From positions 1 through 36,080 of the IMG/VR virus record IMGVR_UViG_3300030117_000573: a DNA stretch of 36,080 nucleotides. One strand, written 5' to 3'. The stretch comes from a virus. Positions 14,255-25,000 of the stretch are shown here, in pieces. How positions within the stretch are numbered: the stretch's first letter is position 1; each line of letters opens with the position of its first letter. The translations under genes and the position numbers were made by a program. Under the pieces are notes generated by a model. The model had not been told where the DNA came from, made no database searches, and saw only the letters and a program-made list of their open reading frames with translations.

Positions 14255-14456
14255 AGGTCTTATACGCATAGGTCCTAATGTTAGGGGCTATGTTTACTAC
14301 TGGAATGGTTCCGATTGGGAACTTTCTGGTAACAAGGTAACTATTCCCGAAGGATGGTTATCTGGAAGTGCGGATATGGATGAGCCTTCAGAAAATCTAA
14401 CGCAGCCCGCTACGGCGGATAACTGGACAGCTTGGAATCCTGTAAGTAACCATTAA
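14148..14456 (+). CDS. outer-membrane lipoprotein, o-spanin-like
   Basis: A 102-aa protein with a signal-peptidase II signal: Lys7, a leucine-rich core, then the lipobox LTGC with Cys24. Glu at +2 predicts sorting to the outer membrane. The mature part (RVVFVPESEGLIRIGPNV, then GYVYYWNGSDWELS and IPEGWL) resembles a small lipoprotein type I have seen in many tailed phages. It begins inside the 59-aa basic membrane protein gene in a different frame, so the two may form a spanin pair joining inner and outer membranes at lysis. GGAG lies about eight bases before the ATG. A virion or exclusion lipoprotein is the alternative. Confidence 0.65.
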   Translation: MNRLLVKMPLLLLSGFALLGLTGCENSRVVFVPESEGLIRIGPNVRGYVYYWNGSDWELSGNKVTIPEGWLSGSADMDEPSENLTQPATADNWTAWNPVSNH

Positions 14457-14504
14457 AAACTTCAAACTTTATTTTTATAAATTCCAAAATGAAAGAGGTT
14501 AATT

Positions 14505-15548
14505 ATGTCAAATATGACTGAATCTCGTTTGGGGCTTACAAGAGGCGATGGTTCGGCAGATGCGAACTTCGGACTTTTTCTGAAAACCTTCTCAGGAGAG
14601 GTACTTGCCGCGTTTTCTGAAAGAAACGTTATGATGCCCCTACACAATGTGCGGACTATCCAAAGTGGTAAGTCTGCTCAGTTTCCTTTAATATCCACAG
14701 CAAGTGCTGGTTACCATGCTCCTGGTGATGAAATTCTTGGCACAGCCATAGATCATTCCGAAAGAGTTATTAACATTGATAACCTATTAGTTGCTTCAGC
14801 GTTTATTGCAAACATAGATGAAGCTATGAATCACTATGATGTTCGTGCTACATATTCGAGAGAATTAGGGTTTGCTCTTGCTAATCATGCTGATAAAGCA
14901 ATTATTCGTGCAGGTCTTGCAGGTGCTTTAGATGCTGAAGATCCGCTTGGTAAAACAGGTGGCGTTAACTTAGCTACAGGTGGTACTGGTGATGGAGTTA
15001 TTGATAAGATTCTAGAAGCTGCACAACACATGGATGAACAAAACATTCCACAGGGAGATCGCTATTGCGTTCTTAAACCTGATTTGTTCTACAAAGTGTT
15101 ACAAAAAGCAGGTACATCAAACATTGCTTCAGCAATATTTAACCGTGACTTTGGTAACGGTGGATCGTTACAACAAGGTGGAAGTCAAATTCTAACTATT
15201 GGTGGTGTTCAAATTATGATGAGTAACCACATTCCAACAGCTAACGAAGATGATGAAGCCTCAGGCACAGTTGATACTACTCTTGGATCTACGTCAGTAC
15301 GAAACGCTCCATTTAACGATGCGGGTGTTTCTAATGCAGATACCAATGAAGGTTACTCAGGTATGAACTTTACTAATTACGAAGGTCTTGTATTCCATAG
15401 ATCAGGTATTGGTACAGTTAAACTGCTTGACCTTTCAATCGAATCTGATTACTTGGTACAAAACCAAGGTACTTTGATGGTTGCTAAGTATGCAATGGGT
15501 CACAATTACCTACGTCCAGCAGCTTGTGTAGGTCTAAAAGAATCTTAA
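14505..15548 (+). CDS. major capsid protein (T7 gp10-like)
   Basis: A 347-aa HK97-fold shell protein, essentially the length of T7 gp10A (345). The N-terminus shows ADANFGLFLKTFSGEVLAAF and the T7-family block VRTIQSGKSAQFPLISTA, followed by YHAPGDEILG; RYCVLKPDLFYKVL and QILTIGGVQIMMSNHIP are further typical stretches. AGAGG precedes the ATG. A hairpin right after the stop sits where T7 has its main late terminator. The upstream 48 bases hold nothing else that I recognise. Confidence 0.96.
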   Translation: MSNMTESRLGLTRGDGSADANFGLFLKTFSGEVLAAFSERNVMMPLHNVRTIQSGKSAQFPLISTASAGYHAPGDEILGTAIDHSERVINIDNLLVASAFIANIDEAMNHYDVRATYSRELGFALANHADKAIIRAGLAGALDAEDPLGKTGGVNLATGGTGDGVIDKILEAAQHMDEQNIPQGDRYCVLKPDLFYKVLQKAGTSNIASAIFNRDFGNGGSLQQGGSQILTIGGVQIMMSNHIPTANEDDEASGTVDTTLGSTSVRNAPFNDAGVSNADTNEGYSGMNFTNYEGLVFHRSGIGTVKLLDLSIESDYLVQNQGTLMVAKYAMGHNYLRPAACVGLKES

Positions 15549-15579
15549 AACCTCATAAGTTTGTTGACGACAATACAAT

Positions 15580-15614
15580 GGGCTACTCCTCGACAGGGGA
15601 GTGGTTCCTATTTT
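15580..15614 (+). terminator. hairpin behind the capsid gene, Tphi-like position
   Basis: ACTCCTC and GGGGAGT form a seven-pair stem (one G-U) closed by the tetraloop GACA, and GGGCT with GGTTC can extend it with several wobbles to about twelve pairs. Only TTTT (15611-15614) follows, after three other bases, so it is a weak intrinsic terminator. The place, between capsid and tail tubular A genes, is that of the T7 Tphi terminator, which lowers expression of the genes behind the capsid. Confidence 0.55.
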
Positions 15615-15627
15615 AGGAGATATATAT

Positions 15628-16233
15628 ATGTTAGGAACTACAAGTAAACTAAACGCTGTAAACACAATGCTTAGTGCTGTAGGGGAAGCCCCTATAAATT
15701 CACTAACGTCAAACGTAACAGCCGATGTTTCACTTGCTACTTCTATACTTGATGAAATCTCTAGAGAAGTCCAATCTCATGGTTGGCACTTTAATACTGT
15801 TATAGATTATCCATTAATACCAGATAGCACTACAAACATTAACTTACCTACAAACATGGTAAGGGTAGACTTAGAGGGACTTAACTTAGACCCTGACTTT
15901 GATATTGTAGTTCGTGGTACTAAACTGTATAACAGAGTAAACAATTCATATGTCTTTACACAAACTCTTAAAGTAACTGCTGTTGTTTTACTAGAGTGGG
16001 ACGAAATGCCTGAAGTAGCTAAAAGATACATTATGATTCGTGCTGCTAGGGTGTATCAGGATAGACTTTTAGGTTCTGACAAACTACATAGGTTTAACAG
16101 AATAAACGAACAACAAGCATTCATGGCACTTAGAGAATACGAAATGGATACAGCCGATCACAGTATCTTTGAAAACAATGATGTCTTTAGGATTATCAAT
16201 AGAGGTAATATTATTAATAGAGTGAGGACCTAA
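15628..16233 (+). CDS. tail tubular protein A (T7 gp11-like adaptor)
   Basis: A 201-aa head-tail adaptor (T7 gp11: 196) that forms a ring under the portal. The N-terminus TSKLNAVNTMLSAVGEAPI is the family signature. It is followed by VQSHGWHFNT and later AARVYQDRLLGS, both common in gp11 relatives. The start is ATG 15628, preceded by AGGAGA; an in-frame GTG at 15601 lies in the hairpin and is rejected. Its stop overlaps the gp12-like start (TAATG). Confidence 0.93.
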   Translation: MLGTTSKLNAVNTMLSAVGEAPINSLTSNVTADVSLATSILDEISREVQSHGWHFNTVIDYPLIPDSTTNINLPTNMVRVDLEGLNLDPDFDIVVRGTKLYNRVNNSYVFTQTLKVTAVVLLEWDEMPEVAKRYIMIRAARVYQDRLLGSDKLHRFNRINEQQAFMALREYEMDTADHSIFENNDVFRIINRGNIINRVRT

Positions 16234-18608
16234 TGTTAATTAGTAAGTCAATACCTAACTTAATCAATGGGGTATCGCAACAGCCTGATAGCTTACGGTT
16301 TCCAACCCAATGCGAATCACAAGTAAATGCTTACCCTTCTATTGTTGACGGTCTAACAAAAAGATACCCGACAGAACATGTCAAAGCTTTGTCAGGGTTG
16401 ACTACTGGTGCTAAGACTTTTACTCACTTTATTAACAGAGATTCTACAGAGCAATATGTAGTAGTTCTTAGAGATGAAGAAATTAAAGTATACGATTTAG
16501 ATGGTAATCCAGAACATGTAGATACTCCTGATGGTGTTAGTTATTTAAATACCGACAATGCAGACACAGCGTTTCGTGCGGTTACTATTGCTGATGTTAC
16601 TTTTATATTAAATACTGAAGATACGGTAGAGACTACAGGTGCTACTCCTTCTTCTGTTAATACACATGAAGCTCTTATATTTCTAAAACAAGGAGCTTCA
16701 AGTGGCACTTATACAGTCACATTAGATGGTATAGACTACACAGAAACAGCAACAACTGATTTAGAACAAAACGCTACTGATTTAGCTGCTACTTTAAATG
16801 CTGTTTCTAATGTTACTGCTACCGCAGGTGGGTCAGTTATTTACTTAACAAAAACTTCTGCGTTTACTATTAGTTCATCTTATGATGAAAGCACAGGGTT
16901 TATTGAAACTTTTCAAGGATCTGCTCAAAAGTTTACTGATCTTCCTACTATAGCTAAAGATGGAATTATTATTAAAATAGATGGCTCTCCTACTGACAAC
17001 ATAGATGATTACTACGTTAAGTTTGTAACCACAGGTGCTTCAGCATCTATAGGTGAAGGCTTGTGGGAAGAATGTCCTGCTCCTGCTTTAGCAAACGGCT
17101 TAGGTCTAAACCCTGCGTCAATGCCTCATGTATTAATACGACAAGCTAATAATGAATTTGTATTTCAAAAAGCAGACGGAACTTCTAACGATGGGTATGA
17201 CTTTAGTGCCTTTGCTTGGACTAGCCGTCTTGTAGGAGACTTTACGACCAATCCTGATCCGAGCTTTGTTGGTCAAAAAATAAACGATATATTCTTGTTT
17301 AAGAACCGTTTAGGATTTTTAGCAGGAGAAAACATTGTTCTTAGTGAATCAGGTGAGTTCTTTAATTTCTTTAGGACTACTGTTACTGACTTACTAGACT
17401 CTGATCTTATAGATGTTGCAGCAGCACACACTCAAGTGGCTACTCTAAAACATGCAGTACCCTTTAGTGAAAACCTTATACTATTCTCTGACTTTGCTCA
17501 GTTTATACTGCAAGGTGGTACTACTCTTACACCTAAGACGGTATCAATGGCTCAAATATCTAACTACGAAAACTTACCAAACTGCACACCATTAGCTACA
17601 GCTACCTCAATTTACTTTGGGTTCAAACGTGGCGGTAGTTTTAGTGGAGTAAGAGAATACGTTCCTACAAGTAGTGATACCGATAAGTTTGAAGGTTTAG
17701 ATATTGCTGCTCATGTTCCTAAGTACATACCAGGAAACATAAAGTTTATGGCTGCTGCTACCCATGAGAATGTTCTTGTGGCTCTTAGCGATAGTGATCC
17801 TGATGCTTTGTATTTATACAACTATTACCAGTCAGGACGAGAACGAATACAAAGTGCCTGGCATCAGTTTGAGTTTGGTACAGACACAGAAGTCTATGGT
17901 ATGGAGTTTATAGATACCGATTTGTTTATTGTTTGTAGAAGAACCGAAGGTGTATTCTTAGAAAAGATGGCTTTTGAAGCAGGTAAAACAGACTCAGGGT
18001 CTACTTATGTTACGTCATTAGACCGTAGGTTAACTAATACATCTACTGGTGTATCTCTTTCGTCTGATACCTTGACTATTCCTTATAAAAAATCAGCAGG
18101 TAGAACTATTGAAATATACACAGCAGCAGGACAGAAAGTAGATATTACGACACAAACTAATGGTAGCAATGAGTTGGTACTTAAAGATGCTACTCCATTG
18201 GCTTCTGGAGTGTATTACATAGGTGAAGCGTATGAGATGTCTTACCAGTTTTCTGATCTTACTATTAAACAAAATACCCCTGCTGGAGGTAGAGCAATTG
18301 TTACTGACGGTAGAGTCCAAATACGATACGGCACATTGGTCTACGATGAGTCAGGTTATTTTCAAGTAGAAGTAACTCCTGACTTTAGAGATACAAGTAC
18401 ACATAAATTTACTGGTAGAATCTTAGGGTCTAACACTTTGTTGATTGGATCTACCAATATTGATTCTGGTGAATATAGATTCCCAGTATTCTCCAAAGCG
18501 AATCAAACTTCGATTATAATAAAAAACGACAAACCTGTACCGAGTAACATTATGTCTGCTGAATTTGAAATCAACTTCTCCCCTAGAACACAGCGTATAG
18601 ATGCGTGA
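16233..18608 (+). CDS. tail tubular protein B (T7 gp12-like nozzle)
   Basis: A 791-aa tail nozzle protein (T7 gp12: 794). The N-terminal IPNLINGVSQQPDSLRFPTQ and VNAYPSIVDGLTKRYPTEH are the hallmark of the family, and NDIFLFKNRLGFLAGENIVLSESG is a second conserved block. About residues 145-235 form a Thr/Ala/Ser-rich beta insert (GTYTVTLDGIDYTETATTD, LAATLNAVSNVTATAGG) that resembles the beta domain in the decoration protein at 27609-28523. It would assemble with gp11 and the fibres into the short tail. The stop overlaps the GTG start of the next gene. Confidence 0.95.
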   Translation: MLISKSIPNLINGVSQQPDSLRFPTQCESQVNAYPSIVDGLTKRYPTEHVKALSGLTTGAKTFTHFINRDSTEQYVVVLRDEEIKVYDLDGNPEHVDTPDGVSYLNTDNADTAFRAVTIADVTFILNTEDTVETTGATPSSVNTHEALIFLKQGASSGTYTVTLDGIDYTETATTDLEQNATDLAATLNAVSNVTATAGGSVIYLTKTSAFTISSSYDESTGFIETFQGSAQKFTDLPTIAKDGIIIKIDGSPTDNIDDYYVKFVTTGASASIGEGLWEECPAPALANGLGLNPASMPHVLIRQANNEFVFQKADGTSNDGYDFSAFAWTSRLVGDFTTNPDPSFVGQKINDIFLFKNRLGFLAGENIVLSESGEFFNFFRTTVTDLLDSDLIDVAAAHTQVATLKHAVPFSENLILFSDFAQFILQGGTTLTPKTVSMAQISNYENLPNCTPLATATSIYFGFKRGGSFSGVREYVPTSSDTDKFEGLDIAAHVPKYIPGNIKFMAAATHENVLVALSDSDPDALYLYNYYQSGRERIQSAWHQFEFGTDTEVYGMEFIDTDLFIVCRRTEGVFLEKMAFEAGKTDSGSTYVTSLDRRLTNTSTGVSLSSDTLTIPYKKSAGRTIEIYTAAGQKVDITTQTNGSNELVLKDATPLASGVYYIGEAYEMSYQFSDLTIKQNTPAGGRAIVTDGRVQIRYGTLVYDESGYFQVEVTPDFRDTSTHKFTGRILGSNTLLIGSTNIDSGEYRFPVFSKANQTSIIIKNDKPVPSNIMSAEFEINFSPRTQRIDA

Positions 18609-19060
18609 TAGTTACATCAAGACCATCTTATATACCTGATTGTTTTTACATAGCTGCTCACATGAGGGAAGCTGATAAACAAGAAGTACAAGCTGTTACT
18701 AATCTAGACCCAAAGACTGCTATGTTAAATGGTTATTCTGTGTCAGAAAGACCTATGACAGTTACAGTTGATGATGTACCTGCTGCTATGTATGGAGTAG
18801 TACGAGTAGATAAAAATACTGGTTGTGTCTGGATGCTAGGTACAGATGAAGTTACAAAAGCTAACTTTAGTTTTCTAAAAGCGTCTCATGGTTTTTTAGC
18901 AGATGCTTTTACAGGTTACAACATGTTGTTTAACTATATTGATGCTAGGAATACTGTTCATATTAATTGGATTAAATGGCTAGGTTTTTCTATTATTAAT
19001 AAACACCCTGAATATGGGTACGAGAAACGTCTATTCTATGAGTTTGTGAGGATAATTTAA
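18605..19060 (+). CDS. internal virion protein A (T7 gp13-like)
   Basis: A 151-aa protein (T7 gp13: 138) starting at GTG 18605, which overlaps the gp12 stop (GTGA). It has a GNAT-acetyltransferase-like look common in this group: MREADKQEVQAV, VDDVPAAMYGVVRV, CVWMLGTDEV and a C-terminal HPEYGYEKRLFYEF. Position between gp12 and gp14 equivalents supports the call. In T7, gp13 is needed for infectious particles. Enzyme activity has not been inferred here, only the fold-like pattern. Confidence 0.75.
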   Translation: MIVTSRPSYIPDCFYIAAHMREADKQEVQAVTNLDPKTAMLNGYSVSERPMTVTVDDVPAAMYGVVRVDKNTGCVWMLGTDEVTKANFSFLKASHGFLADAFTGYNMLFNYIDARNTVHINWIKWLGFSIINKHPEYGYEKRLFYEFVRII

Positions 19061-19647
19061 TGTGCGTATTTGAACGACAAGATGGATTTAGTTCGCAAGC
19101 TGCTTCCGATGCTGCGGATATGCAATTTGGTATACAAGCAGCGACTTCAGCTTTTGGTTTGATTCAAGGCACTAGAGACGCTAGAAGAGTTGCCAGGGCT
19201 AAACAAGCGACTCAAGATCGTATAGCTAAACAATCTCTTGATGCTTATACCAAAGGAGTTGCTTTTAGTAGACAAAGACAAGCTCGTAATCGTGTTTTAG
19301 CCTCACAAGAAATAGAACAAATAAACAGACAAGGACGTAGAGCTAGGGCTTCTTATGCAGTTACTACAGGTGAATCAGGTGTCACAGGACAATCAGCAGA
19401 ACTTATAGACCAAGAATATGAAAAAGCCATTATGGCGTATGAACTAAATGTTTTAGATAACTTAGAAGTAACTCAGGCAGACATTGAGTACGACATGCAG
19501 TTAGCTAAAGCAACTGGAGAAGGACGCATTGAAGCAGGACGAGCCACACCTACGGCTTCACCGTCTCCTTTAGCTTTTGGTCTTAATGTTGCAAATGCTT
19601 ACTATGGAGCTAAAAACGATTGGGGATACTTTGGTCCATCAGTATAA
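19060..19647 (+). CDS. internal virion protein B (T7 gp14-like)
   Basis: A 195-aa protein, nearly the length of T7 gp14 (196). It is helical, Ala/Gln/Arg-rich, with a short hydrophobic region (FGIQAATSAFGLIQG) and a conserved-looking core RNRVLASQEIEQINRQGRRARASYAVTTG (shown in part) followed by SGVTGQSAELIDQEYE. In T7, gp14 is ejected and forms the outer-membrane part of the DNA channel. The ATG overlaps the previous stop (TAATG). Gene order supports the identification. Confidence 0.83.
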   Translation: MCVFERQDGFSSQAASDAADMQFGIQAATSAFGLIQGTRDARRVARAKQATQDRIAKQSLDAYTKGVAFSRQRQARNRVLASQEIEQINRQGRRARASYAVTTGESGVTGQSAELIDQEYEKAIMAYELNVLDNLEVTQADIEYDMQLAKATGEGRIEAGRATPTASPSPLAFGLNVANAYYGAKNDWGYFGPSV

Positions 19648-19661
19648 TTTAAGGGATAATC

Positions 19662-22013
19662 ATGGCTAAACAATCAATACAGAATCTTTTTAAAGGGGAT
19701 TTAAGTAGACAGCAAGTTGACTTTGATCCTGTTAAAAAGTTAGAACAAAGTAGTCGTAGGGTTTTTGATCCTTATGTAGGAACGAAACAAATACTTCCTG
19801 CTGACTCAGGGACAAACGAAGTTCTAAGTGCTATGAACCGTTTAATTAACACTTACAAAGGTGTACAAGAAAAAGAAGTAAAAGCCGAAGAAGAAACTAG
19901 AACTATTGAACTTAAAGATCAATACGCTCAGATGAGTCCTGAAGATAGACTTGCTGTTATAAACGGAGCGTATCAAAAGGAACAAAAAGAAGGTCGTATT
20001 CCTATAGGTGGTCAGTTACTAGATCGTATCGTCTTTGCAGAACTTAATGGTGTTGAGATTGGTAACTTACAATATAAAAACGATTTGTATGCCAATATAG
20101 AAAGACTTGCTGATCCTACTTCAGGTGAAGATGCAGCAGCCTATGAAGCTAAAAGATTCCAAGAGTTGTCTGAGGGTTTAAATCACTTTCAGAAAAAGGG
20201 GTTGCAATCAGTAAGAGATAAAGTAAGAGAAAACTTTCTGTACGAAGCCTCTAGAAAATACTCAGCAAATCTTAATGCACAAGCTAATCAAAGTGTAGGT
20301 CGTGGGGTATATGAAATAACGGATACTATAGATGATAAGGTTATTCCTGATGATGTACTTGCCGATAAAAACAAATTAGCTGTTTTTCGAGATAACTTAA
20401 AAAAAGAAAGACTTAATGAAATAAATTTATTATTAGACACTTATTACAACGATAAAACAGGTAGATACATCTCAGCAGACGATAGAGCAGAGTTAATTTA
20501 CAAAGCCTACCAAAACAAAGCACAAGATTTAGCAAGAGATGGTCGAATAGAAGAAGCGTTGCTTTTATTAGATGATTTAAATGATTTAAAAGCAGGACAA
20601 GACTCTGTGTACAACATGAGGCGTTCTGAAATACAAGCTCTTAAAGATAGTTTACCTGCAATAGATGATGAAGCGTATAACCAAGAAATAAGAGAACGAA
20701 CTTCAAGAAACAATAGAATAGCAGATAACGCTAATAAAGTACAATCACTAATTGTAAATGAACAAATAAACAAAGAAGAGTTATCTTTTTATAATCCTAA
20801 TTCTCCCGAAAATATGGAAGATATTATGACTCGTTTAAGAGAAGCAGGAGTTCCTGAAGATGAACTTTTAGAAACTGCACAATTAACTGCAACTCAAATT
20901 CTTAGGTATTCAAACAACACTAGTGGTAAAAATAATCCTCTTGTAGTTCAAGAAGTAAGAACAATGATACGCAACCGTTCTAGTTTTGATGCTATTCAAT
21001 TAATAATAGATGATGCTCAAGAAAAAGGAGACATAACTCCTCTAATGGCAATACAATTAACCGACCTTGCTTTTAAAATAACAGGAGATGAAGCAGTTCG
21101 AGATAATATTGAATCTAATCTTACCTTTAATTCTAGAGATGCAAAAAGGTTAATAGGTTCTTCTATAGAAGATGATGAAAACATAGACGCTGGGACAAAT
21201 ACTGAAATTTTTATTAAAATAGAAGAAGAAATAGAACAAGAAAAAGAAAGAATTATAGATGCCGTTCGGTCAGATGAAAAAACTAAAAATTTACCACCTG
21301 AAGAACAATCTAAAATAGTTTCTGAAAAATTAAGAAATTACACAAGAGACAAAGTTAAAGAAATTAGCCAAGCTCAAAGTGGATTTGTTTCTTCAGAAAA
21401 CGAAAGTGTTATGATGTACCAAAAAGCTCGCACACCAACTGAAGACGAGATTACTACTCCTCCTGAGTTAGAGCCTCAAGACAGAAGTGCATTATTTGGA
21501 CTATTTACATCTCCTTTTAGAAATAGATACTTTGAACATAATAGAGATCGTAATGAAATTAAAAACACAAAAGATCCTGATGTTAGAAGAAAATTAGAGT
21601 TAGAACATAAAAAACAAACAAAAGATTTATACGATTTAGCTTTAATAAGAATAAAACGAGTTATAAACCCACGATCAAGGGAAACTTCAGGTTTTAATAT
21701 AAATTTATTTCCTGAACCTACTCCAGGAGAAATAAAAGAATATTTACAAGCAAAAGCAATTGTAGGTTTTACTCAAAAAGAATTACAAGAAGGTAAAACA
21801 GATTTAGGATTTCCAATTCCTGATGCAGTTAAAGACCCTAAGTTTGTAATTATGCTTCCTGATTTTAAAGGTAATGTTGAAGATTTAAGCGATGAAGATG
21901 TTAAAGGTCTTCTTGAGTTTTTACCTGGTGAAATAAGACAAAGGTATATTGGAAAAGAAGGAATAAAACTTTTAGTTAAACATCAAGGTGATTTATTAAT
22001 GAGGTACAGATAA
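19662..22013 (+). CDS. internal virion protein C (T7 gp15-like)
   Basis: A 783-aa protein (T7 gp15: 747), highly charged and almost wholly helical by its heptad-like Lys/Glu/Asp/Leu content. It is Asn- and Lys-rich in its second half and AT-rich in base composition compared with the capsid and terminase genes. In T7, gp15 and gp16 line the inner core and are ejected to build the periplasmic channel and pull in DNA. The call rests on order and length, since no short diagnostic motif is visible. AAGGG precedes the ATG and the stop overlaps the next start. Confidence 0.75.
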   Translation: MAKQSIQNLFKGDLSRQQVDFDPVKKLEQSSRRVFDPYVGTKQILPADSGTNEVLSAMNRLINTYKGVQEKEVKAEEETRTIELKDQYAQMSPEDRLAVINGAYQKEQKEGRIPIGGQLLDRIVFAELNGVEIGNLQYKNDLYANIERLADPTSGEDAAAYEAKRFQELSEGLNHFQKKGLQSVRDKVRENFLYEASRKYSANLNAQANQSVGRGVYEITDTIDDKVIPDDVLADKNKLAVFRDNLKKERLNEINLLLDTYYNDKTGRYISADDRAELIYKAYQNKAQDLARDGRIEEALLLLDDLNDLKAGQDSVYNMRRSEIQALKDSLPAIDDEAYNQEIRERTSRNNRIADNANKVQSLIVNEQINKEELSFYNPNSPENMEDIMTRLREAGVPEDELLETAQLTATQILRYSNNTSGKNNPLVVQEVRTMIRNRSSFDAIQLIIDDAQEKGDITPLMAIQLTDLAFKITGDEAVRDNIESNLTFNSRDAKRLIGSSIEDDENIDAGTNTEIFIKIEEEIEQEKERIIDAVRSDEKTKNLPPEEQSKIVSEKLRNYTRDKVKEISQAQSGFVSSENESVMMYQKARTPTEDEITTPPELEPQDRSALFGLFTSPFRNRYFEHNRDRNEIKNTKDPDVRRKLELEHKKQTKDLYDLALIRIKRVINPRSRETSGFNINLFPEPTPGEIKEYLQAKAIVGFTQKELQEGKTDLGFPIPDAVKDPKFVIMLPDFKGNVEDLSDEDVKGLLEFLPGEIRQRYIGKEGIKLLVKHQGDLLMRYR

Positions 22014-25000
22014 TGGTTACTTACCGAGAAATTCTTGAAGAAGAAAATAAAAATATTGGCGAAGATCAACAAACAGTTTTTCAGCCTGTAAATGAAGAGG
22101 AAGAAAATTCTTTCTTTGACTCTGTTGTAGATGTAGGTTTAGCTCCTTTACGAGGTGTTGCTGGTGCTGTTCAAAGTGCTTTTGAAATAGGAAATATCTT
22201 TGGGCTTGATTACGATATTCCAGACGATTTTGGTATTGGGTTAGACTTTGGAGAATCTAAAACTATGGTTGGTGGTGCTGTTGAAGGCATTACTCAATTT
22301 GCTACAGGGTTTATTCCTGGAATTGGTCTTATTAGTAAAGCAGGTAAGTTTACTAAAATAAGCGGAGCTACTGGTAAAGTTGCGAAAGCAGTAGCTAAAG
22401 CTACCGATCAAAATAGAAAAAAGACAGCATTAGCCATCACTAGAGGATCTGAAGCTATTAAATATGCAGCAGCAGGAGCAGTAGCAGACTTTACTGTATT
22501 TGATGCACATGAAGCTAGGCTTTCTAATTTAGTAAACGAACAGTTCCCTGACTTAGCAAACCCTTTGACAGAATACTTAGCAGCCGATGAAGACGATACA
22601 GAAATAGAAGGTAGATTTAAAGCAGCTATTGAAGGTCTTGGTTTAGGACTTGCTTTAGATGGAATCTTTTTATTAGCTAAAGGTGTTAAAGCAGGACGTA
22701 AAGCAGGAGGCGTAGGTCCTGACGGTAAAGTTCTTAATAGCGATAAATCTGCAAAAAAGCTTGAAGAAGTAACAAACGAATCTCCTACACCTAAAGATGA
22801 ACCAGAAGTTAAGCCTAAAGATGAACCTGATGCTACACCTAAAGATGAACCTGAAGTTGAACGGACTTTAGAAGATGAATTAAAAGACTTTAGGACAATA
22901 ATAAAAAAAAAGGGAGGCGTTGAAAGAATTAAAAAAATGAAGAACAAAGCCTTAAATTGGAAAAATGTTTCTTCTAATGCACAAGTCAGCGATGCTATAC
23001 GCATAGCTACCGCAGCTAATAAAGTATTACAAGAAGCAACTGAAAAAGGCACAGGTCTTACAGATGACGTTTTAAAGCAAAAAAATAAAAAAACTAGAGA
23101 AGACATTTCTGATAGTACAGGCGTTGACATAGGAACAGATGAAGAATTTAATGCTATATTAGCGGAAGGCAAAAAAGGCAAAGCAAACTTAGAAGAATTA
23201 ATTGGATTAACAGGAGCTTTAAGAGATGTATTAGAAGAAAGAGGGCAACTACTTTTAGAAACTACCAAACAAGTAGTAAAAAATCCTACTGAAATATCTC
23301 GACAACAAATAGGAGAATTTCTTTTAGCTAAACATCAAGTGAATCAAATAACAGAAGTAGTAAAAGGTGTTAATGGTCTTTGGGGTTCAGGTTTACGCTC
23401 TCTTAAATTAAAACCGGGTGGTGTTGGGAAACAATTAGACGGTATTACTTCGCAATCTTTAAGAGATAATCCAAAATTACTTGATGAAATGATTGCTTCC
23501 GCAGGAGGAGAGTCGGCTGTTAGAACAGATATGCAGCGAATGGCGTTATCACAAAACTGGAAGCAAGCTACAAAAAGTGCTAAAGAAACTGCAACTGGAT
23601 TAGGAGCTATTACTGAATACTGGATGAACTCTATTCTTTCTGGTCCTATTACTAACGTAGTTAACTTTACGTCAGCAGCTTTAACTACTTTAATGTCTCC
23701 TGCTGAAAAAGCGTTGGGGTATGCGTTTACTGGAGATATGGGTAAAGCCTCTTCGGAACTTGCTAGATATAAATATTTATTTACTGAAGTAGAAGATTCT
23801 TTAAAAATAGCTAAATTAGCTGTAGAAGAAAACGAAGCTATTTTAGATCCTTTATTACGCACCGTAGAAACTTCAGGGTCTAAATCAAAAATTACTGATT
23901 ATTTAGTAAACAAAGGACTTAAAGAAGGAACTATGGGTAATTTAGCTGCTCAATGGTTAGGAACGATTGCTAACTTACCTTCACGAGCATTGCTAGGTGG
24001 TGATGAGTTTTTTAAACAAGTTAACTATAGAAGTATGATGAAACATCAATTAATGGAACAAGTAGTTAAAGAAGGTCACACTAATCCACAACTTATAAAT
24101 AATTTAGTAGATCAAAGGTTTGATAAACTTGTTAAAAAAGGAAATCAAACAGCAAGAAAACAAATAGCACAACAAGCCAGAAACATAAAAGAATTTAAAG
24201 GTCGAGCTGCTAGTTATAGAACAAAGTTTGTAGATCCTATAACAGGACAACCAATTGAAAAAGCAATGACAAAATCTGAGTACATAAATTCACGACTTAA
24301 ACAATATTCATTAATGAATGAAAAAGCATTAGGAACTGCTCAAAAAGTTACCTTTACAGAACCTTTAACAAAAGATCGTGGTGCATTTATAGGAATGAGT
24401 AGTGATTTATCTACTTTTGTAAATAGAAACCCTGCTGCTCGTTTAGTTCTACCTTTTATGAGAACTCCTGCAAACATTATTCAACACTTCTTTGATCGTG
24501 TTCCTTTATTAGGTACAAGCCAAAGAAAAGCTATGCGTGATTTAGGAAAAGAATTAAACCATGCGGATGCTGAAATTAGAGCCGATGCTATCGGAAGGTT
24601 GGCTACAGGATCTATATTTACAGTTGCAGGGCTAACAGCCGTGTCTTCTGGAACTATTACAGGTGGTGGACCAACTGATAAAGCTAGAAGAAAAGCAATG
24701 GAAGACGCAGGGTGGCAACCTTATTCAGTCAAGATTGGCAACGCTTATGTGTCTTACCGAAGGTTAGATCCTGCTGCTATGACTATGGGTATGCTTGCGG
24801 ATCTTGGTACTATTTTCTTAGAAGGCGATGAACAAATACGACAAACCGCAGGAGACTATATTTCTGCGTTAAGTGTTGCTATGGCTCGTAATCTTACAAG
24901 TAAAACATACTTAACAGGTGTTACGAAACTTACAAACGCTTTGTCTGATCCTGAAGGATTTGGTAGTGCGTATTTAAGAAGTGTAGGTGGTTCTTTTATT

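Noticed and set aside
15601-15627. GTG start for the gp11-like gene inside the hairpin
   Set aside because: It would place the start in the stem of the terminator-like hairpin; ATG 15628 has AGGAGA and begins the family-typical N-terminus.
22408-23268. Minus-strand ORF of 286 codons
   Set aside because: It lies wholly within the gp16-like gene; its Ser/Leu/Pro-rich content is the antisense reading of that gene and no ribosome site was noted.
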